This document shows positions 35,456 through 43,838 of a DNA stretch of 64,000 nucleotides, one piece after another (within the stretch, counting starts at the first letter, position 1; each line of letters opens with the position of its first letter). Made by a program: the position numbers and the translations under genes. Below the pieces are notes generated by a model. It was not told the DNA's origin and did not search any database. It saw only the letters and a list, made by a program, of their open reading frames with translations. The DNA comes from Vibrio sp. Hep-1b-8 (GTDB lineage Bacteria > Pseudomonadota > Gammaproteobacteria > Enterobacterales > Vibrionaceae): the NCBI RefSeq assembly GCF_006124995.1, contig NZ_QEWN01000003.1:38299-102298 (forward strand), given 5' to 3'.

Positions 35456-36844
35456 TTAGAATCGGTAAGGGAAGCGAATGCTGATTGCGTAATCAGCAGC
35501 ATCATCACTTAAACCAGAACTTACTTGTGTCACCATACTCAAGTTCTTGGTCAAAGCCATGGTTGAACCAATACCCAAAGTGGCACTATTGCCATCGCTG
35601 CCGATAACTTCTACCCAATCTCCTCCATCAAGTCTTTGTTTAGAGGTATTGCTCATAGATTGACTAAAGTTAATTGCGAGGCTCATCCGTTCGCTTATAG
35701 CAAAAGCCACTCCCAGACCATAATCCCAGCTATCACCAAGCTTAACGCTGCCAGACTGATTACCTGCTGCACTGCTGATGTCGTCAAACTGTTCTTCTAA
35801 CTGGTGAGTATAATTAAGGTTTAAGAATACGATGGCAGGGTCGTAGGTTTTAACAATCGAGATCCCGGTACCTAACCCCCACACTCCATTACCCGTTGGC
35901 AGGTCATCGGGAACGTTAAGGTTGCCAGACTGGGATGATGAGGTCGCGATACCATATGGATCTTTACCGGTTGGTGCGGTCACCCGAAAGTTCCATACTA
36001 AATCAGGCGAGTCTGTGGTCTCTTTTAGAACACGGTAGTATATACCTGCACTGATATCCCCAATGCCCGAACTCGATACCTTGCCTGATTCTAAACCGTC
36101 GCTAGAGTTATTCTGACCCACAGTTTCATAATCTGACCAGCGGTAAACCGTCGGAATACTGAGTTCAGCCTGCCAGCGATCATCGATAGTGTAACGTCCA
36201 GAAAAGTCTAAGTTGAAGGTGTTAGAACGAACTCTATCTAAGTTGATGTCGCCAAGGAAAATCGAATCCAGCGCCAGAAAGCCACTTAATGCAAGATCCT
36301 TTCGATCAAAATAGCTGTAACGAAAAGCGGTTTCCAGAGTGAACTTACGTGTAAAGACATTACCCGCTTCTTGGTATACATCTTCTGCACTGCGGCTTTT
36401 CTGGCTCGACTCTTGAGGCTTAGTGGCATTAGTCGGCTTAGCTTTCGGAGTTTGAGTGTTGGCAGTCTGAGTCTCTGGGCGGGCTACCTGGGAAGAGCCA
36501 GCTGTTGCATCGATAGCAACTTTCTCAGGACGTGATAGGACGTTTTGTTGCTTATCACCATTAAGTTGAGATTTCATTTCCGCAGAAACGCGCTGGTTCT
36601 TTTTGACTAGGCTATCAATATTTCCCTGATGATTGATAAGCACTTGTTGATGGTTATTAACTGCCTGAATAACCTGCTGCATCACTTGCTGCTGTTGCTG
36701 CAACTGAGCTTTTAATGCTTCATTCGCCGCTTTTTGTTCAGCCAGTTGCTGAGATAAAGCGTCCACTTGATCATTGGCATGCAGATGCATGACAGGGCTG
36801 CTAGTTGCGATCAGGCAACTTATCGTAAGCGAGCTCCTTTTCAT
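35456..36844 (-). CDS. fapF: FapF-like outer-membrane amyloid secretion pore
   Basis: 462 aa. A signal peptide (about 1-24) leads to a Gln-rich coiled coil (about 25-65; repeated QQQQQ), a Pro/Thr/Lys linker (about 105-145), then a beta-barrel of about 310 residues: FTRKFTLETAFRYSYFD, alternating polar/aromatic strands, and the terminal aromatic IRFPYRF. The coiled coil plus barrel layout is that of FapF, the trimeric pore exporting Pseudomonas amyloid subunits. The start at 36844 follows GGGAGG at 5 bp. It lies just after the fapE-like gene, its place in fap operons. A generic channel annotation is possible; the operon context decides for FapF. Confidence 0.8.
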   Translation of the reverse strand: MKRSSLTISCLIATSSPVMHLHANDQVDALSQQLAEQKAANEALKAQLQQQQQVMQQVIQAVNNHQQVLINHQGNIDSLVKKNQRVSAEMKSQLNGDKQQNVLSRPEKVAIDATAGSSQVARPETQTANTQTPKAKPTNATKPQESSQKSRSAEDVYQEAGNVFTRKFTLETAFRYSYFDRKDLALSGFLALDSIFLGDINLDRVRSNTFNLDFSGRYTIDDRWQAELSIPTVYRWSDYETVGQNNSSDGLESGKVSSSGIGDISAGIYYRVLKETTDSPDLVWNFRVTAPTGKDPYGIATSSSQSGNLNVPDDLPTGNGVWGLGTGISIVKTYDPAIVFLNLNYTHQLEEQFDDISSAAGNQSGSVKLGDSWDYGLGVAFAISERMSLAINFSQSMSNTSKQRLDGGDWVEVIGSDGNSATLGIGSTMALTKNLSMVTQVSSGLSDDAADYAISIRFPYRF

Positions 36845-36942
36845 ATTCACCTCCCGGATATGAACTCGCTTGATGTTAAGTTAATTTATGATTATTTACT
36901 GTTTCAAAAGTGAGATATCAATTAGAAGCATATGCGGTTTGC

Positions 36943-37617
36943 TTATAATCCCTTTAATAATGAATGAGATACCATCAAGTCTCGACTTTGCTTCCACGAG
37001 TCGGGAATCTTCACCTCCATTAACATTTGGTTCTGAACCACCAAATCGTCACCTTTGAGTTTTATACCTTGATAGGCTCCATGTGCCGATTTCAAGCTAC
37101 GAATTTCTTGGATTGCTATGCTTTCTCCGATGGTCACTTTATATCCGACACGGTTCTCACCACCAGAGACTTGATAGTATTCAACTTGCGAGGAACCCGA
37201 TAACGACGTTGAGGTTAACCCGCCACTATCCACCAACTTCAGCTCAGAGTCATTGCTTGCCGAGTTGCCATTCCCTGCAATTTGAACCAATTGAACCATT
37301 CCCGAACCATTGCCATGGATTCCGTTGTCATTAATGCTGTTTTGTAAATCACTGCCATCTAATGGAGTAACACTAACATTGTTGCCATTTACGACAACAT
37401 CCATGCCAGCTGAACCTGATGAATTCGAATCACTCCAATGGGTGATCATTCGTACCCCAAAATAGAGATCCTCTCCAGAACGCGCGACTCGATACTTACC
37501 CCGCATCGTCGATAGTTGCTGCTCATCTACCAAGGTTGCTTGCATTGATTGCCAGTCAACCGCCGCATTAGCCTGAAAGCAGGTAAACAGACAAGCTGCC
37601 AAACATTTGATCTTCAT
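36943..37617 (-). CDS. fapE: FapE-like secreted amyloid accessory protein
   Basis: 224 aa with a signal peptide (about 1-18, ending NA-AV). The centre has a single repeat-like unit, SGMVQLVQIAGNGNSASND, like the third repeat of the small FapB-like protein (SGVIQMSQIAGSGNTVRN). No enzymatic motif. Its position between the C39 peptidase and the pore, and its single amyloid-type motif, match FapE, a minor component of the fibrils. Two cysteines occur in the signal region only. GGGAAATACA precedes the ATG. Confidence 0.7.
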   Translation of the reverse strand: MKIKCLAACLFTCFQANAAVDWQSMQATLVDEQQLSTMRGKYRVARSGEDLYFGVRMITHWSDSNSSGSAGMDVVVNGNNVSVTPLDGSDLQNSINDNGIHGNGSGMVQLVQIAGNGNSASNDSELKLVDSGGLTSTSLSGSSQVEYYQVSGGENRVGYKVTIGESIAIQEIRSLKSAHGAYQGIKLKGDDLVVQNQMLMEVKIPDSWKQSRDLMVSHSLLKGL

Positions 37618-37629
37618 TGTATTTCCCTT

Positions 37630-38319
37630 TTAGAACAACTCCGATGCATTGAAGCCAAAATCCATTAAGTTAAAGGCCGTTACCGGAGCAAACTGATCCT
37701 CCAGGGAACGTACCGTGAGCGGTGGAGAAGGCATGGCTAAAGGTGAGCTTTGATCATACCCCTGACCAACCACGGCCAGAACGACTCCTTGCCAACCCTG
37801 AGTAAACTGTTCAACAGACATAGTCAGGTTGCCGAGTGCAGGGTCTGCAATATAGACATTGCCACTCTTATCCACTCTTTTTAGCACGACAAAATGACGG
37901 TATCCTTTAATGTCTAGCAAGACGATGGTTGGAATAGGCAAGGCACTAAGCTTATCCGCCGGAATATTGTAACCTTGAACCCTCATGCCCAATCCTTGTT
38001 CGACATAGTTTTTGATGTCCAACATTGAAAAACCAAGCTTTCTCGCCGCTGTCGCATCCGATACCTGAAACATTCCGTTCATTACCTTTTGTTCATCGGT
38101 ATCGATGTTGTATCCATAACGAAGCAAGGTAGCGAGTGAGGCGGCACCACAAGAAAAGTCGGTTTGTTGTCGTACGATATTTAGAAACTTTCTCTCTTTG
38201 ATGCTGACCACTTCCTTCTGCATCGAACCTACCCCAGGTACCAAACCATCAAGGTAAACCGTGGCCGCTTGAGTCAGGGTCGACAGACATAATCCAACAG
38301 TCAAAAGACAAAATTTCAT
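37630..38319 (-). CDS. fapD: FapD-like C39 family cysteine peptidase
   Basis: 229 aa from the ATG at 38319 (AAGGAT site); the longer frame begins within the intergenic hairpin. A signal peptide ends near TQA-ATV. The C39 catalytic set is intact: QTDFSCGAASLATLLRYG (oxyanion Gln and nucleophile Cys), GYRHFVVLKR (His) and YIADPALG (Asp). In Pseudomonas, FapD is a periplasmic C39-type peptidase needed for Fap export. Its place directly after the large repeat protein is the same here. Confidence 0.83.
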   Translation of the reverse strand: MKFCLLTVGLCLSTLTQAATVYLDGLVPGVGSMQKEVVSIKERKFLNIVRQQTDFSCGAASLATLLRYGYNIDTDEQKVMNGMFQVSDATAARKLGFSMLDIKNYVEQGLGMRVQGYNIPADKLSALPIPTIVLLDIKGYRHFVVLKRVDKSGNVYIADPALGNLTMSVEQFTQGWQGVVLAVVGQGYDQSSPLAMPSPPLTVRSLEDQFAPVTAFNLMDFGFNASELF

Positions 38320-38341
38320 ACTTATCCTTAAGCTTAAAAGG

Positions 38342-38361
38342 ATGCCCTCCGAAGAGGGCAT
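38342..38361 (-). terminator. UUCG-tetraloop hairpin between fapC-like and fapD-like genes
   Basis: On the minus strand ATGCCCTC-TTCG-GAGGGCAT forms an 8-bp stem closed by the extra-stable cUUCGg loop, followed by CCTTTTAAG. It lies 22 bp past the fapC-like stop. A partial terminator or 3'-end stabiliser that would give more fapB/fapC transcript than fapD-F is likely. Confidence 0.75.
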
Positions 38362-38382
38362 TTCGATATTTACACCATGTCG

Positions 38383-41300
38383 TTAGTTGCCGCGTGAAGC
38401 GACAAGCGTAACATTGTTGCTTTGCAAGTTGCCTAAGCCTGATGCTACGTTAACGCCGATAACACCTTTAGCACCTTTATAGCTGTTTGTGATTGTCGCT
38501 GTATTGCCTACGCTGACCAGGTCACTGTTACTACCAGTACCATTATCAGACACTGCAAACTTACTTAGCTGTACACTCTCAACAGCAAGACCTGCGAATT
38601 CAGCCATGCCGTCCACATTGACTGCGCCAGTTGTTGTTCTGGTTGCTGCTCCATTGGCAAACGAACCTTGAATGTTAGCTGCTACAGCCGGACCAGAGGT
38701 ATTGCCATCAGCGATTTGCATTGCAACGTTATTGCTTTGACCATTCGCAACACCGACCGCCATGTTGGTACCAATCACACCCGTCGCACCGTTGAATGCA
38801 TTGCTACCAAGTACTGCTGTATAAGCACCTGTGGCGTTGTAGTTCACTTCATTAATAACCGCAGCCTGGACGTTGATTGCACCAGTAGGAGCACCAGCAT
38901 CGGTACCAGTTACTGAAGCCGCAACATTGTTTGCCTGAGCATTTAACTGGCCTGAAGCTATATTGACACCTAGGATACCTTTCGCGTCTTTAAATGAGTT
39001 CGACAGAGTCGCTTCACTTGCAAACAGCTTATTAGTCACAGTCATTGGATTGTTGGTACCTGTATTACCAGTACCTGAGCCATTTAGCTGCGCACCGATA
39101 ACCTGAGCACTACCCGCAACCGCTACTGAGGGCTGACCATCATTTGAAGAAAGTGCTACGTTGTTGGTTTGAGCGTTTGCCTGACCAGAAGACACGTTCG
39201 CGCCAACAATGCCTTCAGTACCATTATTGAACGATTCGGTTAGTGTCGCGCTATTTTCGAAACCACTTCCTAGCGATACATCCACTTCATCGAACTCTTG
39301 CAGACTAACTGCCGCCGCTGCTAATGTGCCATCTTGCGCACCGGATTGACCGTCAGCCGCCATCGCCACATTGTTCGATTGCGCGTTAGCCTGCCCAGCA
39401 GTAACGTTAGCACCAATTACACCACTTACTTTAGCAAACGAACCTGTAAGTGTTGCAACATTTTCCGAAACCGTATCACTCGCTCCTAACGTCACATCAC
39501 TACCATCAATCTCTTGAATGCTTGCCGCTAGCACACCACTAAAGCTTGATGTCGTGTCAATACCGTCCTGTTTAGAGAATGGGTTAGTTTCACCACCGCC
39601 AGAGCCATTACTAATCGCCACATTGTTAGCTTGCGCGTTAGTTTGGCCTGAAGACAGGTTAACTCCAACAACACCCGACACATCTGTGAATGAGCCTGCT
39701 AGCGTTGCTTGGTTCGAAACGGAAATGCCTTGTTGGATATCCGAAATGGTATTATTACTGATGACATCCTGATTTGATGCGGCAATAACTGAACCAGCGC
39801 CAGCACCGTCATCTGATGATTCATCTAAGGCAATCGCTACGTTATTAGCCTGAGCGTTACCTTGACCAGCCGCGTTATTCACGCCAACCACGCCAGATGC
39901 TCCATTAGTGAATGAGCTCTTAATTGACGCGGTATTACTGATAGGAGCTTCGCTACCTTGATCGATGTTATTAGTATTCCCAACAACCGATTGTTCTGAG
40001 CTAGCTTTGGCTTTGATTAAATCGCCCTGAGAGTCATCTTGCTGATTGCTTGCATATAAACCAAGTGCAACGTTGTTACTTGCTGCATTAGCTTGGCCCG
40101 ACGTGACGTTCACGCCAACCACACCACTGACTCCACCCTTAAACGAACCATCAATCGATGCATTGTTATCGATATAGCCATTACCACTTGCAAAGACATC
40201 ATTTGAAGTCACTGCTTGCTGACTGGTTGCTTCAACTTGAAGTGCATCTGCTGTAGATTCATTCTGGTCGTTATACGAAGCCAAGGCGACGTTATTAGAT
40301 TGCACATTCGACTGACCTGACGCCACATTGACACCCATGATGCCTGAAATGTCACTCGAGAAGTTAGAACTAATAGTTGCGCTTGACGTTAAGTCCGATT
40401 CACTGTCCGGTGAAATGTTTGACTGAGTGACGTTTTGTGTACTCTCCGCCACTACTTCAGAAGAGTCGACATCACCGTATGCACTGCTCATTGCAACATT
40501 GTTGGTTTGAGCATTGCCTTGACCTGCTGCGATATTCGCGCCAGTAATACCGGTAATATTATCTAGTGCATTACCAGTTAATGTCGCGTTTGAAGTTACT
40601 TCGTAGTTCTCCTCTCCCTCTGTCGCCATGGCGTTGCCTGAAACTGTTTGTTCAGAATTAGCCTTAACAACTCCACTAGTTCCAGACTGTGAGTCTACCC
40701 AACCAGCAACGGAGGCAACACTCACCTGGTTAGACTGGGCATTGAACTGACCAGCTGCAGCGTTAGCGCCTACTATGCCTTGTGAACCAGAGAAAGAACC
40801 TTTATTAATAGTGGCATTGTTGGTCACCTGACCAAGGCTATCGTCTTGCGTCTGAGTTAATGTATTAGATGTGACAGATTGAGTTGACGATGCAACCACA
40901 CTGACAGCATCAACAGGCCCGTTACCATTAGGCTCAGTCACCGCTACCGCAACGTTGTTGGTTTGAGCATTATTTTGTCCCGCGGCAGCGTTAGCACCAA
41001 CGATACCATTCGCACCAACAAAACTCTTTGAAATAGTGGCATCATTGGTTGATGGGTTATTGTTGTTACCATCGTTATTGGTATAGCTTACAGAGTTGTT
41101 TTGTACACTTTGCTCGGCAAGGGCATTGACGTTAACTGTACTACCAGTATCTGGATCAGGTAGCGCCGTCACACCTAGCGATACATTGTTACTTTGTGCA
41201 TTAAGATCGCCGGAAGCCACGTTAAGACCGAAAATGCCTTTCACAGCGTTAAACACATTATCGATCAGTGAAGTGTTGTTTTGGAATTGATGCGGGTCGC

Positions 41301-42216
41301 CATCAACAGTTACACTATTTCCATCCAGAGTCTGTTTACCTTTCGATGTCAGAGTAACGCTTGTCACTTCAGTCTGGTTATCTAAAGGTTGCTTGTTGTT
41401 AGTGTTAGCAGGTAGTCCGTCAACACCTAATGTCTCACCAATATTTGCAGCTGGATTTCCTTCAGACGGATCACCTGAACCAACAGTAACAAAGTTGGCT
41501 AAAGCGACAGAGTTCGCTTGTTGGTTAGCCATTCCTGAAGTAACGTTAGCCCCACCAATGCCATTAGCACCTTTAAACGCGTCACCCTGAACTTTTGCGA
41601 CATTGTCCGCACCCAGTGAGTTCACCGTGTTTCCTTCAACCTCACCACCATCAGTGCGGGCAAGTCCAAGGTATTGTTCAGAGGCTGCTGTCAATGTTAG
41701 TTCGCTAGCATCTTCGGCATTACCCATAGCAACATTATTGGTCTGCAAGTTTGATACACCCGCGGCAACGTTTGTGCCGATAACGCCTTTGGCACCCTTA
41801 AATGCACCGTCTAAAGTTGCACTGTTGTCATTATCGCCACCAAAGTCTTTTTTCATCGACAGGTTTTCACCACTGCTCGCTTGCGCAGAACCAGCTCTAA
41901 CTGAAGCAGCCTCATCTAAATTACCTTCAGCACGTGTACCCATAGAGGCTTGGTTGCTACCTTGGTTATAAAATCCCGCAGCAACGTTTGAATGCACAAC
42001 CCCTGTTGCATCATCAAATGCACCACTGCTTAATGAGGCGTTATTTGTGATTCCCGTATCGGAAACAACTGGAGCATCAAATGTTACATCCACCCAGTTG
42101 TCCGCAGAGACCTGTAAATTATTGGCCTCTACTTCAAGCCCATCTGCATAGGCAGGCGCAGATAGGATCGTTCCGATGATTACCGCTAACGGTACCTTAT
42201 TCCATTGTTTTTCCAT
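38383..42216 (-). CDS. fapC: FapC-like giant repeat amyloid subunit, 1277 aa
   Basis: The signal peptide (about 1-24, ending AYA-DG) is followed by 16 imperfect repeats of about 33 residues with the pattern A-T/S-hydrophobic-x6-GxxGVxGxNVAxGxxNxQxNNVA, separated by linkers of about 30-60 residues rich in Ser, Asn, Asp, Gln and Thr. The repeats resemble those of Pseudomonas FapC/FapB, where three repeats are usual, so this is much larger. No cysteine is present, so the C-terminal CxxC of Pseudomonas FapC is absent. The last repeat ends three residues before the C-terminus. It probably forms extracellular amyloid fibrils for adhesion or biofilm. Underlying DNA repeats are too diverged to look like a recent expansion. 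Confidence 0.83.
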   Translation of the reverse strand: MEKQWNKVPLAVIIGTILSAPAYADGLEVEANNLQVSADNWVDVTFDAPVVSDTGITNNASLSSGAFDDATGVVHSNVAAGFYNQGSNQASMGTRAEGNLDEAASVRAGSAQASSGENLSMKKDFGGDNDNSATLDGAFKGAKGVIGTNVAAGVSNLQTNNVAMGNAEDASELTLTAASEQYLGLARTDGGEVEGNTVNSLGADNVAKVQGDAFKGANGIGGANVTSGMANQQANSVALANFVTVGSGDPSEGNPAANIGETLGVDGLPANTNNKQPLDNQTEVTSVTLTSKGKQTLDGNSVTVDGDPHQFQNNTSLIDNVFNAVKGIFGLNVASGDLNAQSNNVSLGVTALPDPDTGSTVNVNALAEQSVQNNSVSYTNNDGNNNNPSTNDATISKSFVGANGIVGANAAAGQNNAQTNNVAVAVTEPNGNGPVDAVSVVASSTQSVTSNTLTQTQDDSLGQVTNNATINKGSFSGSQGIVGANAAAGQFNAQSNQVSVASVAGWVDSQSGTSGVVKANSEQTVSGNAMATEGEENYEVTSNATLTGNALDNITGITGANIAAGQGNAQTNNVAMSSAYGDVDSSEVVAESTQNVTQSNISPDSESDLTSSATISSNFSSDISGIMGVNVASGQSNVQSNNVALASYNDQNESTADALQVEATSQQAVTSNDVFASGNGYIDNNASIDGSFKGGVSGVVGVNVTSGQANAASNNVALGLYASNQQDDSQGDLIKAKASSEQSVVGNTNNIDQGSEAPISNTASIKSSFTNGASGVVGVNNAAGQGNAQANNVAIALDESSDDGAGAGSVIAASNQDVISNNTISDIQQGISVSNQATLAGSFTDVSGVVGVNLSSGQTNAQANNVAISNGSGGGETNPFSKQDGIDTTSSFSGVLAASIQEIDGSDVTLGASDTVSENVATLTGSFAKVSGVIGANVTAGQANAQSNNVAMAADGQSGAQDGTLAAAAVSLQEFDEVDVSLGSGFENSATLTESFNNGTEGIVGANVSSGQANAQTNNVALSSNDGQPSVAVAGSAQVIGAQLNGSGTGNTGTNNPMTVTNKLFASEATLSNSFKDAKGILGVNIASGQLNAQANNVAASVTGTDAGAPTGAINVQAAVINEVNYNATGAYTAVLGSNAFNGATGVIGTNMAVGVANGQSNNVAMQIADGNTSGPAVAANIQGSFANGAATRTTTGAVNVDGMAEFAGLAVESVQLSKFAVSDNGTGSNSDLVSVGNTATITNSYKGAKGVIGVNVASGLGNLQSNNVTLVASRGN

Positions 42217-42242
42217 GGTGTTTTTTCCTCATTTCATTGAGA

Positions 42243-42791
42243 TTAATTTATGGTTGTTGGCATTTGGAATGTATTGCGCACGGTATTGCCACTACCGGCG
42301 ATTTGGCTCATTTGAATAACTCCGCTAGCTCCGTTTAGAGCAAGTGGAGCGATGTCGACTGAAAGGTCATCACCTTTCTCTGAATATCCTCTATCAGAGA
42401 TCGCTACTGACTGAGAGCTGAGATCAGCCACTTCCCAGCTCACTTCAGAACTAGGGGCGAAAATGATGATGTTGTGCTGTTGATTACTGTTACCAGCCGC
42501 TAGGTTGGCACTGATATAGCCACCAGCACTATCGAATGCAGCTGATTCAATAGACGCCGAAGCAGAAGAAGCGATCTTTGAACTTTGTGTTGAAGAGATG
42601 ATAGTTAACTCATAGTCACCCTGAGCTGAGTAGACAAAGTTACTGCTTTGAACATTGTGCTCGCCAGCAGCGATATTGACGGCAATAGCCCCTTCCGCCC
42701 CTTGAAACGTAGACGGACCTAAAGTGACTAACTCTTGTGCTGAGAGTTGAAGGCTAAATAAACTTGTTATTATCAGAATTACTTTTTGCAT
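42243..42791 (-). CDS. fapB: FapB-like minor amyloid subunit/nucleator, 182 aa
   Basis: A signal peptide (about 1-18, ending LSA-QE) is followed by three repeats of the same type as in the large protein: FQGAEGAIAVNIAAGEHNVQ, FDSAGGYISANLAAGNSNQQ, and LNGASGVIQMSQIAGSGNTV. Three repeats is the number in Pseudomonas FapB, thought to nucleate fibrils. No cysteine. First gene of the operon, 30 bp from the predicted transcription start, with an AGGGAT site. It could be called FapA/B; no separate FapA is seen. Confidence 0.75.
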   Translation of the reverse strand: MQKVILIITSLFSLQLSAQELVTLGPSTFQGAEGAIAVNIAAGEHNVQSSNFVYSAQGDYELTIISSTQSSKIASSASASIESAAFDSAGGYISANLAAGNSNQQHNIIIFAPSSEVSWEVADLSSQSVAISDRGYSEKGDDLSVDIAPLALNGASGVIQMSQIAGSGNTVRNTFQMPTTIN

Positions 42792-42832
42792 TATCCCTAA
42801 CCTGAAGCCAATTCGGATTCACATTAGGTAGA

Positions 42833-42847
42833 GCAACGCTCATGCCA
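42833..42847 (-). promoter_or_regulatory. Sigma-54 (RpoN) promoter of the Fap-like operon
   Basis: Minus strand TGGCATGAGCGTTGC matches TGGCACG-N4-TTGC at all fixed positions but one, with exact GG/GC spacing. Predicted start is near 42821, 30 bp before the fapB-like ATG. The operon's own last gene encodes a GAFTGA-containing sigma-54 activator. Confidence 0.8.
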
Positions 42848-42899
42848 AAAAATAAACAACTAAAAATCAACGCCTTATGATAAAAAGTTAGATATATCA

Positions 42900-42947
42900 G
42901 TCTCACATGAGACAGTGTAGTGAGACAGGTGAGACACATGTGAAACA
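42900..42947. promoter_or_regulatory. Candidate activator-binding region (GAGACA repeats)
   Basis: A perfect palindrome GTCTCA-CA-TGAGAC (42900-42913) plus further GAGACA copies at 42922-42927 and 42931-42936 and a GAAACA at 42942-42947, spaced 9-13 bp. They lie about 80-125 bp upstream of the predicted start, the usual place for sigma-54 activator sites. Assignment to the VpsR-like protein is an inference. Confidence 0.6.
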
Positions 42948-42969
42948 GCCATTTCTTTCTTAAAGACAT

Positions 42970-42993
42970 AAAAAAGCCCCTCAAATGAGGGGC
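42970..42993 (-). terminator. Terminator of the pst operon
   Basis: Minus-strand GCCCCTCA / TGAGGGGC with an AA-type loop followed by six T, 45 bp after the pstB stop. It insulates the Fap-like operon from pst transcription. Confidence 0.88.
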
Positions 42994-43037
42994 AAAGTTC
43001 CATCGCTTATAGTTATAATTTTTGTGCCAGTAACTGG

Positions 43038-43787
43038 TTAGCCGAAGTCACCATTGACATAACCTCTTGTGCGGTCGTCTTTTGGCTCACTGAAAATAAT
43101 CTGCGTATCATTGTGTTCTACAAGTTCACCCATGAGGAAGAAGGCCGTGCGATCTGAGATTCGACGCGCTTGTTGCATTGAGTGAGTCACGATGACAATG
43201 GTGTAGTTCTTTTTCAGCTCTTCCATCAACTCTTCTATTTTGTGCGTCGCGATTGGGTCTAAGGCTGAAGTAGGTTCATCCATCAGAATAACATCAGGTT
43301 CCATCGCAATGGTACGTGCGATACAAAGACGTTGCTGCTGACCACCAGACAAGCCAAACGCATGGGACTTAAGACGATCTTTCACTTCATCCCACAACGC
43401 CGCGCCGCGCAATGAACGTTCGACCACTTCATCAATATGCTTTTTGTCTTTAATCCCCTGAGCTCGTAAGCCATAAGCGACATTTTCGTAGATGCTCATT
43501 GGGAATGGGTTTGGCTTTTGGAACACCATTCCTACTTTTATACGTAGGTCTGCAACATCGATATTACCGTAGATATCGTCGCCATCCATCTCTAGACGAC
43601 CGGTAATCTTAACCCCTTCAATCAGATCGTTCATACGGTTAAGGCAGCGTAATAATGTTGACTTACCACAGCCAGAAGGGCCAATCAGCGCCGTTACCTG
43701 ACGTTCTGGTACAGGTAAGTTAATCGATTTCAGGGCTTGGTTTTCACCATAAAAAAGATCTAGGTTTTCAATATTAAATTTGTTCAT
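43038..43787 (-). CDS. pstB: Phosphate ABC transporter ATPase
   Basis: 249 aa, full length for PstB. Walker [12 protein letters not shown] (about 32-42), signature [10 protein letters not shown], Walker [13 protein letters not shown] and switch His in VTHSMQQA; the TIVIVTH and [12 protein letters not shown] ends are typical. It energises high-affinity phosphate uptake with PstC and PstA. Last gene of pstS-C-A-B; no phoU follows here, which is common for the second pst locus of vibrios. Confidence 0.94.
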   Translation of the reverse strand: MNKFNIENLDLFYGENQALKSINLPVPERQVTALIGPSGCGKSTLLRCLNRMNDLIEGVKITGRLEMDGDDIYGNIDVADLRIKVGMVFQKPNPFPMSIYENVAYGLRAQGIKDKKHIDEVVERSLRGAALWDEVKDRLKSHAFGLSGGQQQRLCIARTIAMEPDVILMDEPTSALDPIATHKIEELMEELKKNYTIVIVTHSMQQARRISDRTAFFLMGELVEHNDTQIIFSEPKDDRTRGYVNGDFG

Positions 43788-43838
43788 TTTCTTAATCTCT
43801 TAAATTCTGTAATTCGTGTTTAACTTGTGCTGAAAGGG

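Noticed and set aside
37630..38361. Reading the C39 protein as a bacteriocin-processing peptidase
   Set aside because: There is no ABC exporter domain or bacteriocin gene; a single secreted C39 domain between amyloid subunit and pore genes matches FapD.
38383..42216. Long repetitive DNA that could suggest a CRISPR array, satellite or tandem-repeat expansion
   Set aside because: The repeats are protein-level only, with spacing of about 65-95 codons and strongly diverged codons, inside one continuous open frame with a signal peptide.
42754..42984. 76-aa minus-strand frame upstream of the fapB-like gene
   Set aside because: It crosses the pst terminator, the activator sites and the sigma-54 promoter and has no ribosome site; the regulatory reading explains the sequence better.
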